A stretch of 47,705 bases of DNA, taken from assembly GCA_964609795.1 (NCBI GenBank), contig CAZSTC010000011.1:1-47705 (forward strand). Direction: 5' to 3'. Positions 34,913 through 43,814 of the stretch are shown here, piece after piece. Both the position numbers and the translations under genes were made by a program. The DNA comes from UBA1412 sp964609795. Lineage in GTDB: Bacteria; Verrucomicrobiota; Verrucomicrobiia; Limisphaerales; UBA1412. A model generated the notes under the pieces. The model worked only from the letters and a program-made list of their open reading frames with translations. It was not told the DNA's origin and made no database searches. Position 1 is the first letter of the stretch; each line of letters starts with the position of its first letter.

Positions 34913-35281
34913 ATGGATAAAATTATTATTCACGATGTGGAAGTTCGAATGCGCGTAGGCACTGTAGAGGCTGAACGTAATTGGCCACAGAGACTTCTGG
35001 CTACCATTGAATTGGAGCACGACATGACACAGGCCATGCAAACCGATGACCTGCACTTTGCTATTGATTATGAAAAAGTAGTCAACCGGCTTCGTGAGTG
35101 GGGTGCAAATAAACAGTGGAATCTTTTGGAATCTATGGCCAGCGATATAGCTGATATGATTCTCGAAGAATTCGCCCCTTTTTCAGTAAGCGTACTTCTC
35201 AAAAAATTCGAACTGCCCATGACTGCGGCGGTATCCGTACACATAGTAAAACGGCAAAAACCTTTAAAAATAGAAAACTAA
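34913..35281 (+). CDS. folB: Dihydroneopterin aldolase (FolB)
   Basis: A 122-residue T-fold enzyme of folate synthesis. From the ATG at 34913 it begins MDKIIIHDVEVRMRVGTVEAER, the normal FolB start; the longer frame from 34841 adds 24 unrelated residues. FAIDYEKVVNRL and LLESMASDIADMILEEF are family-typical, and the catalytic Lys lies in VSVLLKKFELP. Its TAA overlaps the next gene's ATG by one base. Confidence 0.9.
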   Translation: MDKIIIHDVEVRMRVGTVEAERNWPQRLLATIELEHDMTQAMQTDDLHFAIDYEKVVNRLREWGANKQWNLLESMASDIADMILEEFAPFSVSVLLKKFELPMTAAVSVHIVKRQKPLKIEN

Positions 35282-37167
35282 TGAAGACGCATTTCATAAC
35301 ATTTTTTTTCGGCTGCGTCTTTGCTCTCGGGCTGATGCTTGGCGGAAACATTCAGACGAGGGGAGATATCCCGAGTGCGATTATGCCCAATGAAATCCCT
35401 CTTGAAAAAATAATGAACCAGAGGCTTGGGATTCCCAATTTTTTCAGGAAAATAAATCAACGCAGTACCAATATTACGATTGCTTATTTGGGTGGAAGTA
35501 TTACAGCCGGAGCCGGAGCCTCTGATGATCAAAAATCCTATCGAGGGAGAGTGACCTCATACATTCGGTCTAAACTTCCAGATTTCGAAGTGAAGGAAAT
35601 AAATGCGGGCTTGGGTGGCACGGGCTCTTTTCTGGGTGCTTTCAGGGTAAAACGAGATTGCATGAACGCTCACCCCGATCTTGTTTTTATTGAATTTGCG
35701 GTCAATGATGCTGGAGAAACAGAAAAACAGTGCGTCGCTTATTTGGAAGGAATTGTTCGTCAGATTTGGACATCAAATCCCGAGTGCGATATCGTCCTGA
35801 TTTATACGGCAACAGAAAACTGGTTCAACATCTACAACAAGGCTGGTGATTTGCCAGCGAGTGTCAAGGCTCATGAAAAGGTAGCCGATTACTACGGGAT
35901 TCCCAGTATCAACGTGGGGATTGCCGCGGAGATGATGGTGGAGAATAAAAAATGGGAAACAAAAGATTTTTCATTGGATGGAGTTCATCCCACTGATGCT
36001 GGTTATGCGCTTTACGCTGATATGATCGTGAGGTCTGGAGAGACAGCCTTATCTCAATGGAAAGCGGACTCTCCTGAAGTTCAAAGAGTCCCCTTGCCCA
36101 GTCCAATTTCCATGTTGCCTCTTGAGCCCGGTAACTTAATTCCTGTGTCAAAAGCTATTGCAGATAAAAATTGGAATCTTGTTTCGAAAAGTCCTACCGG
36201 TTATTTCTCTAGCGTGTTAGAGTCTGATGTTCCGGGAGCCGAATTAACACTGAATTTTACAGGTTCCTATCTTGGCTTTTTTGATGATTTAGGTCCGGAT
36301 TGCGGCACTATTGAATATTCAATCGATAGTGGAAATTGGATAACCTTACAGAATTTTGATCAGTGGGCTAAAAACTTTTATCGGCCCCATTGTCGCAAGC
36401 TGGCTGAAAACCTTTCACCTGTTCGAGAACACACACTGAGACTGCGTATTGCTGATGCACAGCCTCAGGAAAGCAAGGGTAGATTTTTTCGTCCAGGCTA
36501 TTTTCTTGTTGCCAGTTCAGAACCCGCGTCAGTTGACCCTGAGATTATCGCAAAAACTTGCCCACTTTTCCCAAAAGATGGGATTCCTGAGGGCTGGAAA
36601 GTGACTGCATGGAATGATGTCTCTTTACCAGGTCCTGAAGGTGTAGAGTGGGTCGTAGAGGATGGCGTATTGCATGGCGGCACCCCTCGCGGTACCTGGC
36701 TTATCAGTGAAAAGGCGTATGGTGATTTTTATATCGAATTCGAATTTTTGCTTCCTCCGAGAGGGAACAGCGGTTTTGGCATACACTTCCCCGGACTGGG
36801 AGATCCGGCATTTGAAGGGATGGAGATTCAGATGTGTGATCCCCGGTACTACACCGATTATGGCTATACTTACGAGCCGCATGAACTTGCCGGGAGCGTT
36901 TACAAAGCGATTACTCCCCGGGTTTACATGTACCGGCCCGAACAATGGAATAAATATCAGATTACCTGTGTTGGAAACAGGATTCTGATAGTATTAAACG
37001 GGAAAACTGTTGTGAATGCAGATTTGGCAAATGAAAAAAAACAATTGCAAAGAGGCCTTCCGCTGAGCGAGCGCCCCCGCACTGGGCATTTGGGATTTCA
37101 GGAGCTTAGCAGAGGTGAAGGGCAGGTTATGATACGCAACATTAAAATATTTGAGTTTGAATCCTAA
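35281..37167 (+). CDS. Secreted SGNH-hydrolase / DUF1080 fusion
   Basis: A 628-residue exported two-domain protein with a signal peptide of about 25 residues. Residues 65-245 are an SGNH/GDSL esterase: S73 in YLGGSITAG (block I), G112-region AGLGGTGS (block II), N142 in AVNDAG (block III), and D233/H236 in LDGVHPTDAGY. A middle region of about 260-420 looks like a beta-sandwich. The C-terminal 430-628 is a DUF1080 (3-keto-disaccharide hydrolase-like, concanavalin-fold) domain with WVVEDGVLHGG and GDFYIEFEFLLP. Probable role: deacetylation plus binding or cleavage of polysaccharide. The ATG overlaps the folB stop by 1 base. Confidence 0.88.
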   Translation: MKTHFITFFFGCVFALGLMLGGNIQTRGDIPSAIMPNEIPLEKIMNQRLGIPNFFRKINQRSTNITIAYLGGSITAGAGASDDQKSYRGRVTSYIRSKLPDFEVKEINAGLGGTGSFLGAFRVKRDCMNAHPDLVFIEFAVNDAGETEKQCVAYLEGIVRQIWTSNPECDIVLIYTATENWFNIYNKAGDLPASVKAHEKVADYYGIPSINVGIAAEMMVENKKWETKDFSLDGVHPTDAGYALYADMIVRSGETALSQWKADSPEVQRVPLPSPISMLPLEPGNLIPVSKAIADKNWNLVSKSPTGYFSSVLESDVPGAELTLNFTGSYLGFFDDLGPDCGTIEYSIDSGNWITLQNFDQWAKNFYRPHCRKLAENLSPVREHTLRLRIADAQPQESKGRFFRPGYFLVASSEPASVDPEIIAKTCPLFPKDGIPEGWKVTAWNDVSLPGPEGVEWVVEDGVLHGGTPRGTWLISEKAYGDFYIEFEFLLPPRGNSGFGIHFPGLGDPAFEGMEIQMCDPRYYTDYGYTYEPHELAGSVYKAITPRVYMYRPEQWNKYQITCVGNRILIVLNGKTVVNADLANEKKQLQRGLPLSERPRTGHLGFQELSRGEGQVMIRNIKIFEFES

Positions 37168-37201
37168 CAGCCTACCCAGTAACTACAGTTCTAACCTTGA
37201 G

Positions 37202-37234
37202 AGAGAATAGGACGCGTTAGCCCAGATATTCTCT
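37202..37234. other. Inverted repeat between the two hydrolase genes
   Basis: AGAGAATA (37202-37209) and TATTCTCT (37227-37234) are a perfect 8-bp inverted repeat with a 17-nt spacer, 35 bp after the SGNH gene. It could be a weak terminator or an operator for the downstream esterase gene. Confidence 0.35.
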
Positions 37235-37305
37235 GCATAAGCTTTCTCCCGACAAGATTGGAATTTGCACTGGCAATTGGAGAATAGGAACAGTATCTTT
37301 TTTAC

Positions 37306-38292
37306 ATGATGAACGCGCACCGTAGTGAATCATTTTTTAAGCCACTATCCAAAATTACGATATTAGCTATTTTCTCTATTTGGAGCTTTGGCTTGTTTTT
37401 TCCTCTTAATGCAACTGCTGCACAGTGGGTAAAGACCATTGCCAAAAACGATTCACAAATACCGGATGGAACCGTTGTGCTAAAAGATGTTCCTTACGTA
37501 ACAAATGGGCATGACCGCCAGAAACTTGATCTTTTGGTTCCGGTGTCAGAGGGAAAACTCCCGTTGTTAGTATGGATACACGGGGGCGGATGGGAGGCTG
37601 GAGATAAAGCGGAAAGGATATTTTATCGTTTTTTGAACCAAGGTTTTGCTGTAGCAAGTATCAACTACCGTTTCAGCCAGCATGCCGTTTATCCGGCCCA
37701 AATTGAAGACTGCAAGGCGGCAATACGCTGGCTCAGAGCTCACGCAGAAGAGTTTGGTTTGGATTCTGAAAAAATTGGTGTTGGCGGAGCTTCTGCCGGC
37801 GGTCATCTAGTGGCATTGCTCGCTGCTACGGGGCACACTCGAATGTTTGATAAAGGTGAATATCTTGAGGTATCCAGCCGTATTCAAGCTGCGTGTGATT
37901 TTTTTGGTCCAACGGATTTCAATAATTATGATTTTCAGGACACTATTTTTAAAGATCCCGATAATTCTCCTCTCGGTAAATTAATGGGTGGGCCCATGAC
38001 CCAAAAAGCAGCGCTTCTCCCACTTGCGAGCCCTTTATGTTTTGTTACTTCTACTCATGCGCCTATTATCATAATTCATGGAAACAAGGACAACCTAGTT
38101 CCTCTAAATCAGAGCCAGAGATACCTTGATGCTTTAGCGCAGGTGAATGTGGAGAGTACTCTTTTAATCATGAATGATCAGGGGCATGGGTTTGAAGGAG
38201 AAAATTATTGGAGAGATATCTCTATATTCTTTGAGAAAAAACTGAAGCCCGAAAAACGAGTCGGTTACACAAAGTTGCTTTTGATCCCCTGA
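37306..38292 (+). CDS. Secreted alpha/beta-hydrolase (BD-FAE/carboxylesterase type)
   Basis: A 328-residue exported esterase with a signal peptide to about residue 39 (NATAA). The oxyanion motif is WIHGGGWEAGD (92-95), the nucleophile S163 lies in GGASAGGHLVALL, and the acid D262 (HGNKDNLVPL) and base H294 (DQGHGFEG) complete the triad. This is the HGGG-type esterase group that includes acetyl-xylan and feruloyl esterases. It fits the SGNH-DUF1080 gene upstream as a second deacetylase. Confidence 0.88.
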   Translation: MMNAHRSESFFKPLSKITILAIFSIWSFGLFFPLNATAAQWVKTIAKNDSQIPDGTVVLKDVPYVTNGHDRQKLDLLVPVSEGKLPLLVWIHGGGWEAGDKAERIFYRFLNQGFAVASINYRFSQHAVYPAQIEDCKAAIRWLRAHAEEFGLDSEKIGVGGASAGGHLVALLAATGHTRMFDKGEYLEVSSRIQAACDFFGPTDFNNYDFQDTIFKDPDNSPLGKLMGGPMTQKAALLPLASPLCFVTSTHAPIIIIHGNKDNLVPLNQSQRYLDALAQVNVESTLLIMNDQGHGFEGENYWRDISIFFEKKLKPEKRVGYTKLLLIP

Positions 38293-38313
38293 CATGAGCA
38301 GTAGTGGTAAAAT

Positions 38314-39615
38314 ATGGATATGGATAATTTAAAAAAACAAATGAAGGAATTGGCGAGCCGTGCCAAGGAAGCGTCCCGCGCATTAGCGTTGCTCAGTACC
38401 GAAAACAAAAACAGGTGCTTGATCGCTATGGCTGACGCTATTTTATCGGCTGAAAATGAAATTCTCAAAGCCAATCAACAGGATGTTGAAAACGGGGAAA
38501 AAGCAGGTTTATCATCTGCGATGCTGGACCGTCTTACTTTAAGCTCAGGAAGAATTTCCGCCATGGCCGCGGGAATTAAAGAGGTGGCAGCACTGCCAGA
38601 TCCGGTCGGAAGAGAGTTGGACTTCAGAGTTCGTCCGAACGGGCTTGAGTTAAAAAAAATATCCACTCCTATTGGAGTGATCGTGATTATCTTTGAATCT
38701 CGGCCGAATGTGACAGCAGATGCTGCCTCTCTTTGTTTTAAATCTGGGAATGCAACAATTCTCAGGGGTGGAAAAGAGGCTGCAGCTTCCAATCAGGTTA
38801 TCTCAAAAATTATGGTGAGGGCCGCTCAGGCTGTTTGCACAGATTTTCCTACGTATGCCATTCAAGTTGTCTCCACCTCAGATCGACAGGCAATTCCGGA
38901 GTTACTCTCGTTGCGTGAATTTGTGGATCTCTGCATTCCAAGGGGAGGTGAGGGGCTGATTCGCGCTGTCGTGGAGTGCTCACGAGTACCCATTATTAAG
39001 CATTATAAGGGAGTTTGCCATGTGTACATTCATGAAAATGCAGATTGTCAAATGGCCAAGCAAATCATTGTTAATGCAAAAACTCAGCGACCCGGGGTTT
39101 GCAATGCTGCTGAATCTCTATTGGTCGATGAAAGCATTGCCTCTGATATTCTACCTTTAGTTGGAAGCGACCTTTTGCAAAAGGACGTTAAGCTGTATTG
39201 TTCTCCCCAGGCGAACAGCATTTTAGCTCAAGCGCTCCCCCAGGAACTCTCAAAAAATAACATCCTCCCTATCGATAAGAGCGCTTGGGACCATGAGTAT
39301 TTGGATCTCTCTCTATCCGTCGGAATTGTCAAAAACCTGGATGCAGCAGTAGCCCACATTAACCGATATGGCTCGGGACACTCTGAGAGTATCGTTACAA
39401 ATTCAGAGGAGGCGGCACTGCGTTTTCAGATGGCTGTAGATGCAGCAGCCGTTTACTGGAATGCCTCTACTCGCTTTACGGATGGAGCGGAGTTCGGTAT
39501 GGGTGCTGAAATCGGCATCAGTACTGATAAGATCGGAGCAAGAGGCCCTATGGGTTTAGGAGAATTAACGGCCTACAAATGGTTGATTTGCGGAACGGGA
39601 CAAATTAGAAAATAG
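38314..39615 (+). CDS. proA: Gamma-glutamyl phosphate reductase (ProA)
   Basis: A 433-residue NADPH-dependent enzyme for proline synthesis, of the aldehyde-dehydrogenase superfamily. Motifs are PIGVIVIIFESRPNVTADA, ATILRGGKEA, CIPRGGEGLI and the catalytic-Cys region RPGVCNAAESLLVD. GARGPMGLGELTAYKW ends the protein. ProB is not in the window. It starts 21 bp after the esterase gene. Confidence 0.96.
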   Translation: MDMDNLKKQMKELASRAKEASRALALLSTENKNRCLIAMADAILSAENEILKANQQDVENGEKAGLSSAMLDRLTLSSGRISAMAAGIKEVAALPDPVGRELDFRVRPNGLELKKISTPIGVIVIIFESRPNVTADAASLCFKSGNATILRGGKEAAASNQVISKIMVRAAQAVCTDFPTYAIQVVSTSDRQAIPELLSLREFVDLCIPRGGEGLIRAVVECSRVPIIKHYKGVCHVYIHENADCQMAKQIIVNAKTQRPGVCNAAESLLVDESIASDILPLVGSDLLQKDVKLYCSPQANSILAQALPQELSKNNILPIDKSAWDHEYLDLSLSVGIVKNLDAAVAHINRYGSGHSESIVTNSEEAALRFQMAVDAAAVYWNASTRFTDGAEFGMGAEIGISTDKIGARGPMGLGELTAYKWLICGTGQIRK

Positions 39616-39622
39616 AAAAAGA

Positions 39623-40996
39623 ATGATAACTGAATTCAAAAAACTGCTGGGACAGAATAATGTCCTTACTGAAACCGAAGATATTCTCCCTTATGCTTAT
39701 GATGGGACGCCTGCTCTGTGGCAGATGCCCCGAGCTGTTGTTTTCCCTCAGACGGCTGAGCAAATCTCCACTATTCTTAAGTATGCCAATGAAAAGAACA
39801 TCCCCGTAGTCACGAGAGGAAATGGCACCGGCCTGAGTGGTGGAAGTCTTCCGTTGATGACAGGAGATTCTATAGTGCTTTGCACGACTCAAATGAATCG
39901 ATTGCTGGAGCTGGATTCACAAAATCTGACCATGCTGGTCGAAACGGGTATGACCACTCAGGAGATTTTTGATACAGCTTCTAAAGCTGGTTTCTTTTAT
40001 CCACCTGATCCGGGCTCAATGAAGACTTCGAGTATTGGAGGCAACATAGCCGAAAACTCCGGAGGTCTGCGTGGGCTGAAGTATGGAGTTACTCGCAACT
40101 ATGTGATGGGGCTGGAAGTGGTGCTGCCAACAGGTGAAATTCTGTGGACCGGAAATAAGTGTGTGAAGGATGTGGCCGGTTTCTCATTGAAAGATCTTTT
40201 TATAGGCTCTGAAGGTCTTCTGGGGGTCATCACTAAAGCTTTGCTGCGGCTGGTTCCGCCTCCTCAAGCTCGAAAGACCATGCTGGCTGTTTTTAAAAAA
40301 ATGGATGCGGCAGCACAGACAGTTTCAGATATCATTGCTGCCAGCATAATCCCGTGTACGCTGGAGTTTTTAGACAAGACGACTATTGTGTGTGTTGAAA
40401 GCTTTGCCCGCATCGGTTTGCCTCTGGATTGTGAAGCGATCCTTCTCATGGAAACAGATGGTCATTCGGTGATCGTTTCCGAAGAGGCGGAAAAAATGTG
40501 CGAAATTGCCAGGAATAATGGTTGTGTAGATGTCCGAATTGCAGCCAACAACGCGGAAGCCAAGCAGTTGACTGAAGCACGGAGAGTATCACTTTCGGCT
40601 CTGGCAAGAGTGAGTCCTACCACCATATTGGAGGATATTACTGTCCCAAGAAGTGAACTTGCCAATATGGTTCGCTTCATTCAACGCGTTTCGGATAAAT
40701 ACCAGCTTAGGGTTGGCATATTTGGGCATTTTGGCGATGGAAATCTTCACCCCACTTTTTTAACGGATGAAAAGAACGAGGACGAAATGAAGAAAGTAGA
40801 AATGGCTTTTGACGAAATATTCCAAGAAACTTTACGCGTCGGCGGCACTGTGACCGGAGAACATGGAGTTGGACTGGCAAAGAAAAAAGTTCTCCCCGGG
40901 GCCCTGGGAAATGAAGCTATCGATGTAATGCGTTTTCTTAAAAAATCTCTAGACCCCAAAGGTATTTTAAACCCAGGGAAGATGTTTGACCTATAA
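39623..40996 (+). CDS. glcD: FAD-linked glycolate/D-lactate dehydrogenase subunit (GlcD family)
   Basis: A 457-residue FAD-dependent 2-hydroxyacid oxidase. The PCMH FAD-binding domain includes VVTRGNGTGLSGGSLPL and IGGNIAENSGG. The C-terminal FAD-oxidase domain has FGHFGDGNLHPTF with metal-binding His, GTVTGEHGVG and LDPKGILNPGKMFDL. It oxidises glycolate or D-lactate to the 2-oxoacid. GlcE/GlcF subunits are not adjacent. Follows proA by 7 bp. Confidence 0.92.
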   Translation: MITEFKKLLGQNNVLTETEDILPYAYDGTPALWQMPRAVVFPQTAEQISTILKYANEKNIPVVTRGNGTGLSGGSLPLMTGDSIVLCTTQMNRLLELDSQNLTMLVETGMTTQEIFDTASKAGFFYPPDPGSMKTSSIGGNIAENSGGLRGLKYGVTRNYVMGLEVVLPTGEILWTGNKCVKDVAGFSLKDLFIGSEGLLGVITKALLRLVPPPQARKTMLAVFKKMDAAAQTVSDIIAASIIPCTLEFLDKTTIVCVESFARIGLPLDCEAILLMETDGHSVIVSEEAEKMCEIARNNGCVDVRIAANNAEAKQLTEARRVSLSALARVSPTTILEDITVPRSELANMVRFIQRVSDKYQLRVGIFGHFGDGNLHPTFLTDEKNEDEMKKVEMAFDEIFQETLRVGGTVTGEHGVGLAKKKVLPGALGNEAIDVMRFLKKSLDPKGILNPGKMFDL

Positions 40997-41033
40997 ATAC
41001 TGGCTAATTTTATGACGGGAAGGACTGGTTAAA

Positions 41034-41645
41034 ATGTTTAGAATTACACGTTTTATTGGCCGTTGGGTCATCCGGCTGCTACTGCTCGTCATTTTGCTGG
41101 GAGTGCTTTGCTACGTTTTTAAGGACCGTGCTCTGAAGTACTATATTGATGTTCAGTTGGCTAAAGTAACGGGACTGACGATAGAGGCAGAAAAAGTGAA
41201 TGTAGATCCCTTAAGTAGGACTCTTACTCTTTGGAACATTGAAGTAAGCCACCCTTTTATTATGAAGGCAAAACTCTCAAGTGTAAGAGCTAAAGTGTCG
41301 GTCTGGGAGCTTATCTTCAAAAAACTACATTTTGAAGAATTAGAAGTTAATGTAGAAGTTTTTCAATCTGTAGAAAGTTCCGATGGGCTTTCCACTGAAA
41401 TCTACATGCGAAAATTGGCTGAAAATTTGAACTTGGGAACGGGGGCTTGGGAGTATGCTGGCGTCGAAAAATTTTACCTCACGATAAACCGCCATCAGAA
41501 AGTCAATTTAGAGACACCTGAAAAAATTAAAAGCTGGCGAGACCTAAACTCGCATGTCACCTTTGAGAATGTCGCCACCCCGAGAGATCTGTTAGGGATT
41601 TTAAATACAATCCTCTATGGGGAATTGGGGCCTCAACGCATATGA
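41034..41645 (+). CDS. AsmA-like membrane-anchored protein, short
   Basis: A 203-residue protein with an N-terminal membrane anchor (IRLLLLVILLGVLCYVF). It is followed by strands resembling the start of AsmA/DUF748-type bridge proteins: TGLTIEAEKVNVDPLSRTLTL and FEELEVNVEVFQS. Such proteins are linked to lipid or outer-membrane homeostasis, but this one is far shorter than AsmA, so only the first module is present. It ends convergently 17 bp from the LRR gene. Function uncertain. Confidence 0.65.
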   Translation: MFRITRFIGRWVIRLLLLVILLGVLCYVFKDRALKYYIDVQLAKVTGLTIEAEKVNVDPLSRTLTLWNIEVSHPFIMKAKLSSVRAKVSVWELIFKKLHFEELEVNVEVFQSVESSDGLSTEIYMRKLAENLNLGTGAWEYAGVEKFYLTINRHQKVNLETPEKIKSWRDLNSHVTFENVATPRDLLGILNTILYGELGPQRI

Positions 41646-41662
41646 GTTTAATTAAAATAGAA

Positions 41663-43792
41663 TCAATTCCCCTCAACTGCATTTTGTTTTTCAATCCCAG
41701 GTTCGACCGTTTCTAAAGCTGTTTTAGGTGAAGATAAGGGCTCAGGAGAATCAACACTTTCAATATCATTATTGTTTGACGGGGAGTCAATGCGCCAAAA
41801 TTGTAGTTGTTTTCCAGCCCAACCAGAGGAATCCCATCCGGCTGTATTCTCCAGTCGATAAATAATGACTTTCCTCCAATCATCAAGGTAGCTGCTATTT
41901 TCTTCAGGTGCATTGCCCTTAAAGTATAGAGCAGAAAGATTGGGACAGAATGAAAAAGCAAAGGGATAAATGTGTTTTAAACCTTGTCCCATTGTCGCCC
42001 GTTGGAGTGAATATGATCTGGAAAAGGAACCCTGCGGAATAGCCTCCACCGCATCAGGGATTGTTACCTGAGCCAGATTAGTGCACATATAAAAAGCATA
42101 GGGCTCAATCTTATTAACCGTTGAAGGAATCACAATATTTGTAAGACCAAAGGAACGGGAGAAAGCAAAGGTAGAAATTTTTTTAACACCTTCAGGGATA
42201 TTGTAATCAGTTAATAGTCGCTTTTTATTTTGAGAGCCGGATTGTGCTTTCTCGCCTTTATTTGAGCGAGGATAACGAATCAATGATTGCATTGATTTAT
42301 CGAAGAGAACTCCATCGAGTGAAGAGAAGTGTTCGTTATCTGGATGTACTTCAAATAACTCCAAAGAGGAACATGTTTCAAAAGTCTCTTCCACCATGTT
42401 GAGGTGTTGGGGGATGAGCAAATTCTTGAGAGATACGCAGCCCTCCAAAGCAGTTTTTCCAATAGAGACCAAATCGTCTCCCATCCTAAGCTCCTGTAAG
42501 TTTGCGCAGTTGAGAAATACTCCCTCATTTAAGGTTTGGACTGAGTTTGGCAAAATCACGGAGACCAGGTTTGAGCACCCATCGAATGCGTAAGGTCCAA
42601 TATGGGAAGTGAGACTTCCTAATGTAATCTGTTCTAATGAATGGCAGTGACGAAAGGCTCCGTTTGAAATGTGGGTAAGACTTTCCGGGATGTCTATGTA
42701 AGATAAAGAAGTGCAGTACATGAAAGATGAATCACCCAAACGAGTGATGCTTTCGGGGAGCCAAACATTCTCTAGATCGAAAGCACAAAAGAAGGCTCGA
42801 TCTGCAATTTCAGTTACAGGAAGTCCGTTTATAGTATCGGGGATAACAAGATTTTTTTTTCGTACCTTTTTCTGTGACCGTTTTTTTGATGAGTTCTTGT
42901 CGGCTAAATCTTTGTATTGATAGCCTAAAATAGAAACCTGATTTGAATTAATTACGGTGTAAAGAAGTTCTCTTTCCGAGATATAGTTTTTGGGTTTATT
43001 GAGAGAACCGTCTTTCTCTACAGAGTTTTTTTCCAACTCTACTTCCAGAGTTTTTATCGGTATAAGATTTCCCTGCTCGTCATATTCCCATTGAGTGACA
43101 TGTGCTGCCCCCTCATGCTGAAGATCCGCAAAAGCTTCCAAGCCATCACAAACATTGACAATCTGAATGGATTTAAGGGCATCGCATGAAAGAAAGGCAT
43201 ATGAACCTAATTTATTAAGGGAAGAGGGGAGCTCTATTCGAGTAATTGAGGAACCTTCAAAAGAGTGGCTCCCAATATGTTCGATCCCTTCAGGCAAAAG
43301 TATATAATTCAGATTCTTACAGAATATAAATGAATAGGGATCAAGGGACACTGTGCCAATAGGAACTTCATAATATAGTCTTTTATTTCCTGCGGGGTAT
43401 TGGATAAGCCTTCTAATTTCTTTGTCAAAAAGCACCCCATTTGTGCTGGCGTACTTCGGATTGAGAGGGTCAACCAGAATATCTCTCAGGGAGAGACATC
43501 CGGCAAAAGCACCTTCCCCGATCCGAGTAATTGTGTGTGGAATGAAAATAGAACGAAGTTTTGGATGTGCGATAAAAGCTCTTTCAGAGATACCTACCAC
43601 AGAGTTGCCTTCAATTTCTGTGGGGAGAGTCAGCATTGTCTTCCCACCCGTGTAGGAAAGAATGAAAGCCCCTTCATCGGAAAGTCGATAGCTGTAGTTT
43701 TCTGCCTGAATTATCTCTGATTCGGCGTGTACCGTTGAAAAAAAAGAGCACTCGAGAAAACAGAACAGAATAAAGTATCCAATCTTTTTCAT
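41663..43792 (-). CDS. Secreted BspA-like leucine-rich repeat protein (LRR_5)
   Basis: A 709-residue protein from the ATG at 43792, which places a signal peptide (MKKIGYFILFCFLECSFFSTVHA) at the start; the frame extends to 43837. It has about 15-20 LRR_5 units of about 23 residues, with consensus like AFxxCxxLxxIxIPxSVxxIG, in two blocks separated by a charged Lys/Ser linker (KKRSQKKVRKK). BspA-like LRR proteins are surface or secreted and bind proteins or host or matrix factors; role here unknown. It follows hprK by 22 bp. Confidence 0.9.
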   Translation of the reverse strand: MKKIGYFILFCFLECSFFSTVHAESEIIQAENYSYRLSDEGAFILSYTGGKTMLTLPTEIEGNSVVGISERAFIAHPKLRSIFIPHTITRIGEGAFAGCLSLRDILVDPLNPKYASTNGVLFDKEIRRLIQYPAGNKRLYYEVPIGTVSLDPYSFIFCKNLNYILLPEGIEHIGSHSFEGSSITRIELPSSLNKLGSYAFLSCDALKSIQIVNVCDGLEAFADLQHEGAAHVTQWEYDEQGNLIPIKTLEVELEKNSVEKDGSLNKPKNYISERELLYTVINSNQVSILGYQYKDLADKNSSKKRSQKKVRKKNLVIPDTINGLPVTEIADRAFFCAFDLENVWLPESITRLGDSSFMYCTSLSYIDIPESLTHISNGAFRHCHSLEQITLGSLTSHIGPYAFDGCSNLVSVILPNSVQTLNEGVFLNCANLQELRMGDDLVSIGKTALEGCVSLKNLLIPQHLNMVEETFETCSSLELFEVHPDNEHFSSLDGVLFDKSMQSLIRYPRSNKGEKAQSGSQNKKRLLTDYNIPEGVKKISTFAFSRSFGLTNIVIPSTVNKIEPYAFYMCTNLAQVTIPDAVEAIPQGSFSRSYSLQRATMGQGLKHIYPFAFSFCPNLSALYFKGNAPEENSSYLDDWRKVIIYRLENTAGWDSSGWAGKQLQFWRIDSPSNNNDIESVDSPEPLSSPKTALETVEPGIEKQNAVEGN

Positions 43793-43814
43793 AAAACAAA
43801 TTTTAAAAATATGC

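Noticed and set aside
41663..43792. Repetitive DNA or CRISPR-like structure in the LRR gene
   Set aside because: The periodicity is protein-level (about 23-residue LRR_5 units) with divergent codons; there are no identical repeats with unique spacers.
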